Origin: Leuctra nigra
Lineage: Eukaryota > Arthropoda > Insecta > Plecoptera > Leuctridae
DNA length: 64,000 nt
NCBI GenBank assembly: GCA_934045905.1
Contig: OW203771.1
Coordinates: forward strand, 19,352,069-19,416,068
Direction: 5' to 3'
Below, in pieces: positions 10,773-22,200 of the stretch (positions are counted from its first letter, which is position 1; each line of letters opens with the position of its first letter). The notes below the pieces were generated by a model. The model was not told the origin of the DNA and ran no database searches. It was given only the letters and a program-made list of their open reading frames with translations. The position numbers were made by a program, and so were the translations under genes.

Positions 10773-13700
10773 ATGCCATTCGTTATCACCAATCGGCTCC
10801 TCTACATCGCTGGTTTGTCATACCACGGCATTGACAAGCCGAGTGTCACGCTAGCGTACAACTGGAAGACTCGTCTGTACTTCTGCTACACCATCTGCAT
10901 AACTGTCATCTCCTTGGTCCTCCCAGCATCCCGCTTACTAGCTGCAAGCATGACGTGGACGGACTTTCCCAAAGTTACAAGTAATGTGATTTTATTCCTC
11001 GGATTCATTGACAAACCATTTATGATTTGGCTCATTTTAGTCAAACGTGCAAAACTACATCGACTAATTGAACAGCTAACTGCCATTTCATCACTTAACT
11101 GTGACAAACAAGAAGGAACACGCGAAGTGCACGCAATCGTCAATAATAGAACATTCATCAAGTTTGCTTTCTTAATGTTCTCCATATTACTAATTGCAAT
11201 AACTGTGATCAGTTATTTTTTCTTACCGGAAGTTTTTCCAAAAGAGATAAACCAAGGCAACGAATTATACCAAACTTTAACCAAATCGGATACCTTCAAA
11301 TATGTATATAGGAATATCACGATCGTTTTCGAGACTTTTGGGTTCTGTGTGCAAGTTGTTCTTGCTTTCAGTGTTTACACCTTGTTGTTTACAATAGTCT
11401 CACAATTGTGTAGAAATATTGAGATGCTGAGCGAAACTCTTTCCGAAATTGGCAGAGAAGAAGAACCCCGAGAGACGAAGAATATGAACCAAGAGAAAGT
11501 AGTCTTGCAACAGGACCAAAGAGAAACTGAAGATGAAATATCAACTATTCGTATAACTGTCAGTGATTATAGCACTATTGAGGATGAATCTGAGGTCCTC
11601 GAAGAGATTCTATTCACATATCCAGACGGAACTCAAGTGATATCACTGGAAGGAGATGACGTTCCACTTGATAAGAAGAAGAAAGAAGGATTGGATTTAC
11701 CACGAGGGGATGACGACTCTGCACCGAAACCCAACTCAGATGAACTGCGACAAAGAGATGTGTATCCAACAATTGACGGGAATTGCATAGAAGAGCAGCA
11801 AAATGTGGAAATACATTTGAGGGATTGTAGCAAAAAGCACCATCAAATTTTAAGGCAAATATTATATTATTAAATTAAAAGCTAGAGTTACCTATTGTAC
11901 AGGTATTAAGGTGGGGCAAGCGCGAGCGATTTTGCCGCTTGTTGCGGGCACTTTTTTTTGGATACGATTGGAGACAAAATGGGTTGACGAAATGACTTGA
12001 AATTTTAACCATGATTAGATAAAAGACAAACTTACAGTTATCCCTTGGTAAATTTTTAATTTTATGCTTCGTTAATTAGTTATAATAAGTTGATTTTTGG
12101 TGAAAAATGGTCTAGTTTCTCGTCTCAATGGGTGCTGTATGAAATTTAATTTTAAAAAGGAATAATGATTAAAATTTAAAATCATTTGGTTAACGGGTTT
12201 GGTCTCCAATCGTATCGGAAATTTCATAGTTTTGAGCGTTTTTTTTATGAAAAGGTGCAAAATGAAAATATACAATCAGACTCATAAGAACATTCTATCA
12301 AAGTTACACTCACTTATGAAACAATTTTTATCTCTCAATTTTCTAAAACGGCCGAGCGCTAGTATCACCTTTGACATTATAAACATCTTTCAATGATGAT
12401 ATGTTTGGGTAATGTGTAAAACTTTACAGCCCTCGTTCAACTAAGGACATTTTCACATCACAAATCCCTTCTCACGACAATTGTTTTATTTCAGTTTCGT
12501 CCAAGGTCTCAATGACGTTTGGGCACCATTTTTGTCCATTATATGTAGCCTATCAACTCTGGTTCTTGGCATGGCGGCTATGAGATTGGCACTGGTAAGT
12601 ATTAGCTTGCGCAAAAAAATTATGTACAACTTTCACATCTGTTGGTCTAAATACTTTTCAAAACAAATTAGAGACAACAATATTGTTCTACACGTTTAAT
12701 TTATTTTTCGTCACATTTACAGTGGAGTTAGCCGACTCGAAGGTAAACAATGGAGGGAAACAACCATAACTTTTGAACCATTTAAATTAAGAAAAAAGTA
12801 AAATATATTTAACATACTTGATTTTAGTGGACGGACCAGCAATAAACACAAACATATAAATTCAATATTTGTTCTGATAAATAAGCTGACAAAAACAAAA
12901 TATAAAAATAAGAGCTAGACACGAGTTTGGGCATAAATATTGTATTTACTAGTAAAACGCTCCGTGTAACGCGTTGATGAGCGAGCACCGTCACGCGCGA
13001 CATCGCCAATCGAGCACGATCCATTCAATCAAAATATAACTAAATACATTTTTACCAATTTACCTTGCAACTTTCCATAAACACTCTGGATCAATTAAAT
13101 AACAGATTAATGTACTAATTCTTTTCCATCAATCTCTTTGGACATATATTCAAAACACTTAAAATAGCAATAAGTAATTTGATGCTATCTAGCCGAAACG
13201 TTGTTTTTATAACTGTGAACCACGATACATATCCCAAAATAAATTATTTTAGATAGTTACCTATACATATTATGTATAATAATTAGTGATGGCACCATTA
13301 CAAATTTTCAATGACCATTGAAAAAATTTAAAATTTTTGAAAAAGTTTAAATCAATTTTATTTTATTTAATAAATGTATGGGCATACTTGGGATGCATAC
13401 TGAACTCTATTATGATGCGTGTTGTTGTCTGAGTGGTAAATGTGCAAAATGATCATTAATACAGCATCCAAATTTCCCGCCTATGTAGAAATTACAGTCT
13501 GGCCAAAATTACAATGAAGAAAAACTGAGATTTGGGCTTATATTTGACTTTTATTTTTATTTTGATTTTACGCTTTTTTTCTGATATATTATCAACAATT
13601 GTGTGCAATAAAGCAATAAAAATAGTAATTTAAAAAATTTTCAACGCATTGAAAATTTTCAAAAAAAATTTTTTTCAGAAAATTGCCATCACTAATAATC

Positions 13701-16700
13701 TAGTGGAGCGTTCGCTCCACGCCAGCCAAGTCGTACGGCGCGCGCACACTCTCATATAAAGGCTGGAGCAAACCCACTTTTACTGTAAGCATCAAAGTGG
13801 CATTTTCGGCCTACTGGATCTTAAAATTGAGAAATCTCACATTGTTGCGAAATATCTTAATTTCGAGCTATGGCCCACCCTACAACATAAACCAAATTTG
13901 GGAACAATAGGTTACGCCCTTTGCGCGCTAGAGGGCCGTGAAAACAGTGTTTTAGGGCGGTTTTCATAATCAGTAATCATAGTAGTAGGCTGGAGCTAAA
14001 ATCCGGTAAACAGGCCACAGCCTAAACGGCTGAACCGATTGATCTCACATTTTTACCACGTGTGCACTTTTGGCGTCTGATTTAACCTTGTCCCCATGAA
14101 TTTTTTGTGCCGCCATTTTGAAACCGGAAGTGACGTCATATCTCGTCAACGGTTGGACCGATCGGAACGAAATTTGCGCCAATCGTTTCAGACGGTCATC
14201 TATATGGATTATCAATATCAAAAGACTGAACATTATTTTAAATAAACCGGAAATGACGTCATGAAATTTAATATACATCGATTTGCATTTCAGCAACAAC
14301 TGTTGATCCGATTGTCTTGATATTTATGTAACGTTTGTACTTTTGATATTTCATTTGACTTGTTATAAAACCAACCGGAAGCAGCCATTTTGAAACCGGA
14401 AGTGACATCATGTCTCAAAATCGGCTAAACAGATTAGAACAAAACCAGCGCTAAACGATTTAGACGGTCAACTTTATGTAATCAGTAATATTTGATGATT
14501 CAAATATCGAAACCGGAAATGACGTCACACATTTTATGACCTATACCGGAAATGACGTCATAAATATGCTAAATGACGCTAAATTCACCACTTTATACTT
14601 TAAAATAGATATAAGTAAACGTACTTTGTAAATAATTATAAATTCAAGGTTGCAGTGTTCTCGGCGGCCATTTTTAAAACCGGAAGTGACGTCATATATC
14701 GTAAACGGTTGTACCGATTGCAACCTAAGTTTGGAAATGTGTTGGACTAATAATTATGAATTCAAGACGACATTATTTTCGGCCGCCATTGTTAAAACCG
14801 GAAGTGACGTCATATATCGAAAATGGCTGTACCGATTGCAACCAAATTTTGGAAATGTGTTGTACTAATAATTATGAATTCAAGACGACATTATTTTCGG
14901 CCGCCATTGTTAAAACCGGAAGTGACGTCATATATCAAAAACGGCTGTACCGATTGCAACCAAATTTTGGAAATGTGTAGGAGTAATAATTATGAATTCA
15001 AGACGACATTATTTTCGGCCGCCATTGCTAAAACCGGAAGTGACGTCATATATCGAAAACGGCTGGACCGATTGTAACGAAACTTAAAGCTATTCTTCTT
15101 GGATAATTATTTTAATCTTATATACCAAACGCAACTTTTCTAAGTATCCAAATCGGCATAGGCGTATTTTTTTAAAGAAATAAGTTCTTGCACGGACACA
15201 AGCTGTGCTACAAGCTGTATGAATAAACTAACAAAAGAAGTGATATCCCAGAAAAAAACACTCCGTGTAAAAAAGGCAGCCAAGTCTCTTTACTTTAAAA
15301 AAATTCAACACCGAAAAGGAGTGATATCAAAAAAGGAGCCAAGTCAATGACATTTCCAAATATTTAATCGTATCTTTGAAATAAAAGTATAAACACCGAG
15401 AAATACTTTACAAAAGGACTTGGCGCATCGTTTTTTTAAAGACATTTTTCTATTCATAAGCATGTGCCATTTATATACAACCGTCATTTTGAATGTTTAG
15501 AATAATAGGGAAACATCTTTCAATTAGGTACATATTTTACATACCTTCTGTAAAATATTTTCTATATGAATATATACGCTATGAAACTTGTTGTCTATGC
15601 TTTCTATAAATATACACAATAGTTATCTTCGTAATATTGTTTCGTGGTGAATATAATTAAGTCTCATGCGTTATACCTTCTCATCATGTAACAATTTCTA
15701 TTAATACACATTTTATAAAAATACATTTCACAAAGAAGACAGTCATATTGAATTTCTATTAAAAAATTTAACTTTATACACTTGACACTTCAAAAATATA
15801 TAATTGTGTTCCATTAGTTAGTAATTATTTGACAACGTTTCATGATTTCCTTCAGTCAAGATCAAATTATGAAAAGATACCAGTCTAATATCGCCATATT
15901 AACAGTACTGCAAGAATATGTATGAGCCCACTTCCAATTGATATGAAGGGATGTGTGTTGTGAAAAATATCCGACCGAACCGGGGCACGAACTTGGGACC
16001 TCTCACTTGCCGGGCGAGAGCTCTACCAACTAAGCTACCCGATCGGACGGGCGGACATTAGACACAACACACTGATGAGGATCCTGACTCCTGACTCCAT
16101 GGAAGTTTTCCAAAGAAACCTACATTCTCACCACTTCCAATTGTTATGTAATTCTTTCACCCTTATATTACTTATATATTACAGCATAAAATCATGCTTC
16201 TATCGCCATTGACAAAACTATAAAATAGTCATTACTAAAAGTAGCTTGATTCATAGATTCTGGCTCTAATAGAAAGAGGAAAATGTACCTACTTGTAAAT
16301 TTCTTTCCACTTTTAGGATAGAATGATGTCTTTAAAAAAACGATGCGCCAAGTCCTTTTGTAAAGTATTTCTCGGTGTTTATACTTTTATTTCAAAGATA
16401 CGATTAAATATTTGGAAATGTCATTGACTAGGCTCCTTTTTTGATATCACTCCTTTTCGGTGTTGAATTTTTTTAAAGTAAAGAGACTTGGCTGCCTTTT
16501 TTACACGGAGTGTTTTTTTCTGGGTAATACCTACATTACATATTGACTGCATTATGTATTGCAATATGATCCACTTATCAACAAAAATGAATTTGTATTT
16601 CATTGAAATTGAGAATAGCCATCTTTATACTTTGCTTTGCTACAGAGTGCAGCCCAGAATACCGTGGAATTTGTTTCGAAATGTCATTTCTGACAGTTTG

Positions 16701-19181
16701 AAAACTTTAGAAGTGTCAATAAGTGCATAAGTTCTCTACTGGTTGGGCAAAAAAATTATAAAATAATTAAAAATGATAATCTTAATGGCCATGCAAAATT
16801 TGAGCTTGATCTGAACATTTTGATTTTCGACCTATCAGATGATAAGTTGTTAAATGTTAATTTTTTAACCAATCATTCAGCAGTGCTCAAAAACAATCCC
16901 AGGCTAAATTAGAATGATGTTAGCATGTGTGCAAAATTTCAGCTCGATCAAAGCAAAAATGTGGCCTACAGCGGCGGGAAAAAAAAACAAAAAAAAACAG
17001 AGAAGGTGTCCAAAAGAGCCGAATGGAGACGCTCGCTACTCTCACTCAATAAGTTGGTGTCTAACGACGACTAAAAAATTAGCTATGCTAATTATTTTTA
17101 AACTTGATCATAATTTGATTAGTGCAAAAGTTATAACGTATAACGATTGGAGATTAATTATCTCCAATGTTTACCATAAGGCCGGTTTCACATATTATTA
17201 AAGCGTGTTTCGCGTTTCGCGTAATTTTCTTATTACCAATCACAAGTCTGCCGTGATCGGTTTCTGGACTTGTTATTGGTCAATAAAAAAGACGCGTGAT
17301 TGGTCGGTTAGAAAAAACGCGAAACGAGCTTTATGTGAAACCGGCTAAACCAGCTTAAGACGGCTTGGTAGTGAGTTTGACCTTGAAGAGTTTTTTAATC
17401 GATTTTTATCAATATCTTTTTCCAGTGTAATTGTTAACAAAATAGAAAAATTCACTCAATTACAAGAAATACAAACACAAAAGACCGAAACATTTACTTA
17501 TGTAACCTTTTATGATATCTTGTTCCATAGATGACACTTATATTTTATTTTCTGATGTTTATTAGACTTATACCTTTTCTGATCTATCATTTTGAACAAT
17601 TAATATGTTGCAGGTTTTTTAAATTGCCACATCTTTTTACCTGTATCTCTTATCCTATGTAAAATAAAATAAAAATTATCAAAAACATTACTATTTAGCA
17701 TTAAGTTTCAATTTAACAAGTGGAGGCGAAAGCCAGGAATTGTTAAAAATAATATTAGAAATGGTAAATAATCTATGTACATATATTATTCAATAAAGAT
17801 GTTGAAAAAAAAAAAATAGGGCTATGGACGTGAATTCAGAACAGTTCAATGAAAATAATTCCACAGCTTGTAATGGTTTATTTGATTTACTTTGTCCTAC
17901 AGGTGTTTAGAACCCGAAAATTTTGTAATTTTCGGGTTCTAAACACCTGTTAGACACACTAAAACTAATAGCTTATTCCAAACTATGAAATTGTTTTCAT
18001 TGAACTGTACTGAATTCACGTCCATAGCCCTATTTTGTTAACAATTACATTGGTAAAAGATATTGATAAAAATCGATTAAAAAACTTGTCAAGGCCACGC
18101 TCACTACCAAGCCCTCTTAAGATCGAATTCATTAAAATGTAGAGTAGATTATTTCATGAAAACCGGCTAAACCGGCTTAATGTCAATTCACACGGTTGAT
18201 TGCACGCAATTGATTGGTATACTCTACCATTAGTTTCATTGGATGTTCGCGATTTTCCAGTTCAGACGAACTGGATGAAACTTATGGTAGAAGTGAGTTT
18301 TAATAATATCTTTGGTAGAAGTACGAGTATACCAATCAATTGCGTGCAATCAACAGTGTGAATTGACCTTTAGAGTGCAGCCGTCTCCCGATGTTTTTGA
18401 AACTATTTCTAGATACAAGATTGGGAAGATCCAGACATTGTCAAGTACATATGGACGATGCTATTTGTCACACAAAGACTCTACCTTCTTGGCTGGATTG
18501 GCCAGAGCATAATTAACAAAGTAAGCAGAAGGAATCGCGTTTCGCGCTTCATACATCATAGCCTCTCAAACGGCAACACAGAATGTTTGAAAAATAGACT
18601 AGAAATATTCATCGATAGAGACTCATTGACGTCCTACGGACGTTTAGTGCCATATTTTTACAAATTTTTATGCACTAAACGTCTGTAGGAAATAATAGAA
18701 ATAAAAAACCACTCCAAGCTATGAAATTATTTTCATTGAACTGTTCTCAATACTCGTACAAAGCCATATTTTATTACCAATTACATTGGTAAAAGATATT
18801 GATAAAAATCGATTAAAAACCTCTTCAAGGTCAAACTCACTAACGCACATCTTCCTAAACAGCTGGATTATTACAGAGCGATCAGCTTGGCCAGGCTGCG
18901 TACAGCTGCAGATGGTATCGAGTTAACAAGAAGTCAAGCTACTACGTGCAGATGATCATGATGCGCGCGCAGACCCCGATGCAACTCCAAGCAGGACAAT
19001 CTTCGGTACTGTCAATGAACTTCCTGAAAACTGTAAGTCTACTATACAGATTCTTTTGTCGAGTTATTTGAGATATGTGAGTGTGGAAAATAACTATATT
19101 GTTTCATTATTCCAGTTCATCCTTGAAAAATATCCTCGCTTCATTCTGCTACGATATTACACTGCAATATCCAATGAATAA
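10773..19181 (+). CDS. Odorant receptor OR1 (7tm_6 family), five exons
   Basis: Exons: 10773-11854, 12495-12594, 18413-18520, 18877-19032, 19116-19181, giving about 503 aa. Phases chain cleanly, all acceptors are AG, and donors 2-4 are GT. Exon 1 ends AAG|GCAAAT, a GC donor where OR2 and OR3 have GT; reading on instead would add seven residues and stop. Hydrophobic segments fit seven TMs: about residues 33-53, 66-88, 128-150 and 184-212 in exon 1, then one each in exons 2, 3 and 4. The C-terminal exons carry the receptor-type run of AAYSCRWY, MMRAQTPMQL and a Gly-Ser-rich last TM. A charged loop of about 110 residues separates TM4 from TM5, which makes the protein long for the family (usually about 400). 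It is expected to form ligand-gated cation channels with Orco in sensory neurons. Intron 2 is 5.8 kb and full of transposons. Confidence 0.8.
11903..12460. repeat. Probable degraded repeat in OR1 intron 1
   Basis: It starts GGTGGGGCAAGCGCGAGCGA. The words GGATACGATTGGAGAC and GTCTCCAATCGTATC form an inverted pair around 11957 and 12201. It ends near GGCCGAGCGCTAGTATCACC. The class is unclear. Confidence 0.35.
12595..13699. other. OR1 intron 2, proximal part
   Basis: AT-rich intron. Around 12955-13020 it holds a reverse-strand solo end of repeat family R1 (ACGCTCCGTGTAACGCGTTG then ATGAGCGAGCAC). Around 13280-13690 AT-rich flanks (TAATTAGTGATGGCA near the start, TTGCCATCACTAATAA near the end) form an inverted pair, which suggests a further MITE. 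Confidence 0.45.
14640..15070 (+). repeat. ~118-bp minisatellite with ETS+CRE site in each unit (copy A)
   Basis: Four units start near 14668, 14786, 14905 and 15025. Each contains a GGCCGCCATT word, then ACCGGAAGTGACGTCATATA, then CGATTGCAACC and AATTATGAATTCAAGACGAC. The mirror array in copy B has five units. Confidence 0.85.
15247..16524. mobile_element. Foldback module of copy A
   Basis: The left arm (15247-15440) starts CCCAGAAAAAAACACTCCGT and the right arm (about 16318-16524) is its inverse. About 880 bp between the arms holds a tRNA-like sequence. The same module is at 45494-46774, and a version without the central insert is at 35940-36339. Confidence 0.8.
15972..16044 (-). tRNA. tRNA-Ala(GGC)-like pseudogene inside the foldback module
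   Basis: On the minus strand the 73 nt fold as a cloverleaf: acceptor GATCGGG/TTCGGTC, D-arm with the A-box-like TAGCTTAGTTGG, anticodon stem CTCGC/GTGAG with loop CCGGCAA (anticodon GGC), and T-loop TTCGTGC. The T-stem (CCAAG against CCCGG) has two A-C mismatches, so I regard it as decayed. The copy in element B (45974-46046) is nearly identical. Confidence 0.5.
16525..17180. other. OR1 intron 2, between repeats
   Basis: Intronic sequence. It includes words of the R1 kind (CAAAATTTGAGCTTGATC, TGTGCAAAATTTCAGCTCGA). No exon is seen. Confidence 0.4.
17181..17345. mobile_element. MITE with GCCGGTTTCACAT ends
   Basis: GCCGGTTTCACATATTATTA and GCGTTTCGCGT at the left are mirrored by ACGCGAAACGAG and ATGTGAAACCGGC at the right. 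A larger relative is at 33921-34361. Confidence 0.75.
17354..18121. mobile_element. MITE family G, copy 2, carrying a nested retroposed insert
   Basis: The arms CTTAAGACGGCTTGGTAGTG and CACTACCAAGCCCTCTTAAG frame the same ATCGATTTTTATCAATATCT arms as at 8694-9081. An inner hairpin is centred near 17925 (GGTGTTTAGAACCCGAAAAT and its inverse). The left arm is split by the insert at 17446-17816. Confidence 0.8.
17446..17816 (+). mobile_element. Retroposed sequence with poly(A) tail nested in a MITE
   Basis: The insert ends CAATAAAGATGTTG followed by about 12 A, that is, a polyadenylation signal close to an A-tail. The word AAAATAG appears on both sides (17439-17445 and at the A-tail end), consistent with a target-site duplication. 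The source transcript is not recognised and no long ORF remains. Confidence 0.6.
18182..18366. mobile_element. MITE with GTCAATTCACAC ends
   Basis: GTCAATTCACACGGTTGATT and GCACGCAATTGATTGGTATA at the left are mirrored by TATACCAATCAATTGCGTGC and AATCAACAGTGTGAATTGAC at the right. A half copy lies at about 45226-45320. It ends about 47 bp before OR1 exon 3. Confidence 0.8.
18620..18850. mobile_element. MITE family G, partial copy 3, in OR1 intron 3
   Basis: It holds the inner hairpin (GACGTTTAGTGC-like arms) and one full right arm ending AAGGTCAAACTCACTA. The left arm is missing. The insertion lies 26 bp or less from OR1 exon 4. Confidence 0.65.
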
Positions 19182-19809
19182 TCAATAGATTTTAAATATA
19201 AAAAAAAAACATTTCTGGTGAGATCCGAACACACGACGTTTGGATTGCCGATGCCAATCTGTGACATCAGAAAAACTAATTTATCGATAAGTAGCTGTTA
19301 GGTTTCTTAACAAGTTGTTATAGCACGAACTATTAATACTCACGTACTGGTGCTCGCTTGTCAACGCGTTACACAGGGCGTAACGATCGTATTTACACAG
19401 ATTAATGTACGTTAACTATCTAGAGTATCAATAGAGATATATTTATATCCATTGGGTGAGGGGGGGGGGGGGATCTAATTAATTAAAATGTAGAGTAGAT
19501 TATTTCATGAAAATTAAAAGGTACTTAAACATTTCAAATGTTGTAGGATGCATTGACATCATTTCCCCAACTTTTCAAGAATCACTAAACCTTACCTAAG
19601 GCAGAATTAAAGAATGTTTTAGTATGGACATGATTAGAAAAGAATGTGAAAAACAAGCAACAGTCAATACAGTTGTAAATTATGTAAATACTTGTCAATT
19701 GTTCATCAAAAGTATGTATTACCAGTTGCCACTGACAAACTAAAGTTCCAACTAATTTCATCCTATAACAAACTTGGAAGACACACATTTGGGAGTTCCC
19801 AAACTCAAT
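19182..19809. other. Intergenic OR1-OR2
   Basis: It contains a solo R1 end at about 19350-19385 (CTCGCTTGTCAACGCGTTAC), a G-run near 19459-19471, and otherwise AT-rich sequence. Confidence 0.45.
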
Positions 19810-19870
19810 AATTAAATATTTCTCAGAAAAACTTTAAATTTCCATGACTTCATTCCTCCCATTTCATTTC
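19810..19870 (+). promoter_or_regulatory. Conserved OR upstream block (OR2 copy)
   Basis: AATTAAATATTTCTCAGAAA, then ACTTTAAATTTCCATGACTT, 250 bp before the OR2 ATG at 20060. It matches the OR1 block in sequence and distance. Confidence 0.5.
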
Positions 19871-21111
19871 ACTTGACGAATTATATTTTATAATCATTGG
19901 ACAGAATATCACTGTCTCTTCTTAACACCGTGAAAGTACTTTGAAATCGGCTTTGCATCTCTTATAACAATATTGCCGTTACAGCAGATATCTGGAGACA
20001 GTAATAACAAAATCTTCATAGAATATAGGCTATCAAGGGTGAAGGTAGCAATACTCGATATGACATTCGCCATCACCAATCGGCTCCTCTACATCGCTGG
20101 TTTGTCATACCACGGCATTGACAAGCCGAGTGTCAACACGCTAGGGTACAACTGGAAGACTCGTCTGTACTTCTGCTTTACCATCTGCATAACTGTCATC
20201 TCCTTGGTCCTCCCAGCATCTCGCCTACTAGCTGCAAGCATGACGTGGACGGACTTTCCCAAAGTTACCAGTAACGTGATATTGTTCATCGGTTTTATTG
20301 ACAAACCATTCATGATTTTGCTAATTTTGTTTAAACGAGTAAAACTGTATCAGCTGATTGAACAATTAAATGCTATTTCATATCGTATTAGTAACACATA
20401 TGACTCAACAGGCAACATGCATGTAGGTAATAATCGAGCATACTTAAAATTGGGTTTAAAAATGTTTGCAACATTTCTAGTAGGTATAGCTCTGATTACT
20501 TATTTTTTTCTACCAAACTTTTTCCCAAATGAAATAAAGCAAGGAAACGAAATATACCAAACTTTAATGCAATCGAAAACATTCAAATATCATTACGGGA
20601 ATATAACTTTCGCTTTCGAGACTTTTGGTCTCTGTGTACACGTCGTTATTGCCATCAGCGTTTACACCTTACTGCTTACAATAGTCTCACAATTGTGTAG
20701 AAATATCGAGATGCTGAGCGAAACTCTAGCCGAAATTGGTCGAGAAGAAAAACCCCGAGAGAAGAAAAGAATTAACCAAGAGAACGTAGTTTTGAGACAG
20801 GAACAAAGAAATTACGATGAAATATCAGCTATTCGTATAACTGGCACTTTTGAGGTTGACGCTAAGGTCCACGAAGAGATTATAATCACGTATGCAGACG
20901 GAACTAAAGTGATATCATTGGAAGGGGATGAAATTCCCATTGGTAAGAAGAAGAAAGAAGATGATGGTCTTCAGACAGCTGAAGGATTGGATTTACTGCA
21001 AGAAGATGACTATTCTGTACCGAAACCCAACACAGAAGAACAGCAAAATGTGTACATGCTATTGAGAGAATGCAGCATTCTGCATCATCTGATTTTAAGG
21101 TAGATCTTTGA

Positions 21112-21661
21112 TTAAGGCCCGGTTGTACCAAGTCCCGATAAAGTTAGCGGTAGGATTTATCGCCTGAAACCATGGCAACAGCCAATGAAACACAGCCATC
21201 TAGACCGCCAAAGGCGCATTCGCAATGCACCGCTAACTTTAACTTGAAACGTAAACGTTAATTTAAGAATATTTGGTTTACGGGATCACTGGGTAGCATT
21301 CACAACGGCAGAACGCTAACTTAACGACGTTAACGTTAACTTGAAAGTTACCAAACTCCAAAAATTCACGTTTAAGTTAGCGGTCGACCTTGAGTCAACC
21401 AATAGAAATCGGGCAACAATACGAAGATACCCGAGGTGAAGGCGAAGAATCCCGAGGTATTATATTTGAAGCGTTGTGGATTGGCTAATAGTTTACGTTG
21501 CCGTTTTCATTCTGAATAGGATCAAGTTAAAGTTTAAGTTAACATTTTCGTTATCGTTTCAAGTTAAAGTTAGTGGTGCATTGTGAATGAGCCTTAAAGT
21601 CCACTTTAGGCTTAAGTGAACTTTATCTTACTTATCGGGACATCGTACAACCTGGCCTAAG
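21112..21661. mobile_element. MITE, ~550 bp, in OR2 intron 1
   Basis: TTAAGGCCCGGTTGTACCAA and GTCCCGATAAAGTT at the left are mirrored by the right-hand words ACTTATCGGGACATCGTACA and ACCTGGCCTAAG. It starts 12 bp after the OR2 exon 1 donor. Fragments of the same family occur near 40030-40060. Confidence 0.75.
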
Positions 21662-21920
21662 TTATATATCCGAGTTGGCTATCTTCATGTAAATTAGATA
21701 TAAATTACTTACTTCATTAATTTTTCAGTTTTGTTCAAGATCTCAATGACTTCTGGGGCCCTATTTTGGCTTTTACTCGACAAGCAACGACCGTCGTCCT
21801 TGGCATGTCGGCAATAAAACTGGCACTGGTAATTATTAGCTTATAAAAGACTATTAAACCACAGTCTTTCCTTGAAGATAAGCACTATATTTTCTTGCCC
21901 TGAAAATTTTAATTACCATA

Positions 21921-22060
21921 TGAATAAAAAACCAACTGAATAAGATGAAAAGATTTTCCTCCTCCGGGAATCGAACCCGGCTCCTCTGAATCCTTAGCTC
22001 AAAACCCCGAGGAACCCGGAGGAGGAAAATCTTTTCATCTTGCAGTTGGTATTTATTCAC
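21921..22060. repeat. Foldback of a tRNA-derived SINE-like sequence
   Basis: On the minus strand the T-arm-like CCGGGTTCGATTCCCGG is followed by AGGAGGAAAATCTTTTCATC and a partner tail. The plus strand shows the mirrored end. The tail TTGCAGTTGGTATTTATT is shared with 43682-43862. The T-arm with its tail suggests a tRNA-derived SINE folded on itself. Confidence 0.5.
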
Positions 22061-22200
22061 AATCCAGGTAAAGCCATATTTTCATATACATATTGGATTA
22101 TAGTTCTATCATTGAAACACACTTCAAAGCGTATAATTTGAAATTTATCTAGATAAATAATTGGGAAGATCCAGATATAGTCAACTACATGTGGACAATG

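Larger units (their letters stand above)
13700..16524 (-). mobile_element. Composite repeat family E, copy A (ETS/CRE-rich)
   Basis: This copy is the inverted near-duplicate of copy B (45494-48450). A shorter third copy, C, lies at 35940-37827. One end is a hairpin, TGGAGCG...CGCTCCA followed by CTAG. The other is a foldback module (15247-16524). Between them lie about nine ACCGGAARTGACGTCA sites and a ~118-bp tandem array. There is no transposase ORF. Orientation is given as read in copy B. The terminal hairpin plus CTAG recalls Helitron/Helentron 3' ends, but the flanking bases do not fit the usual A|T insertion, so I leave the class open. Confidence 0.7.

Noticed and set aside
15972..16044. 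Functional tRNA-Ala gene
   Set aside because: The T-stem has two mismatches, the sequence lies inside a transposon, and the same copy recurs 30 kb away in that transposon.
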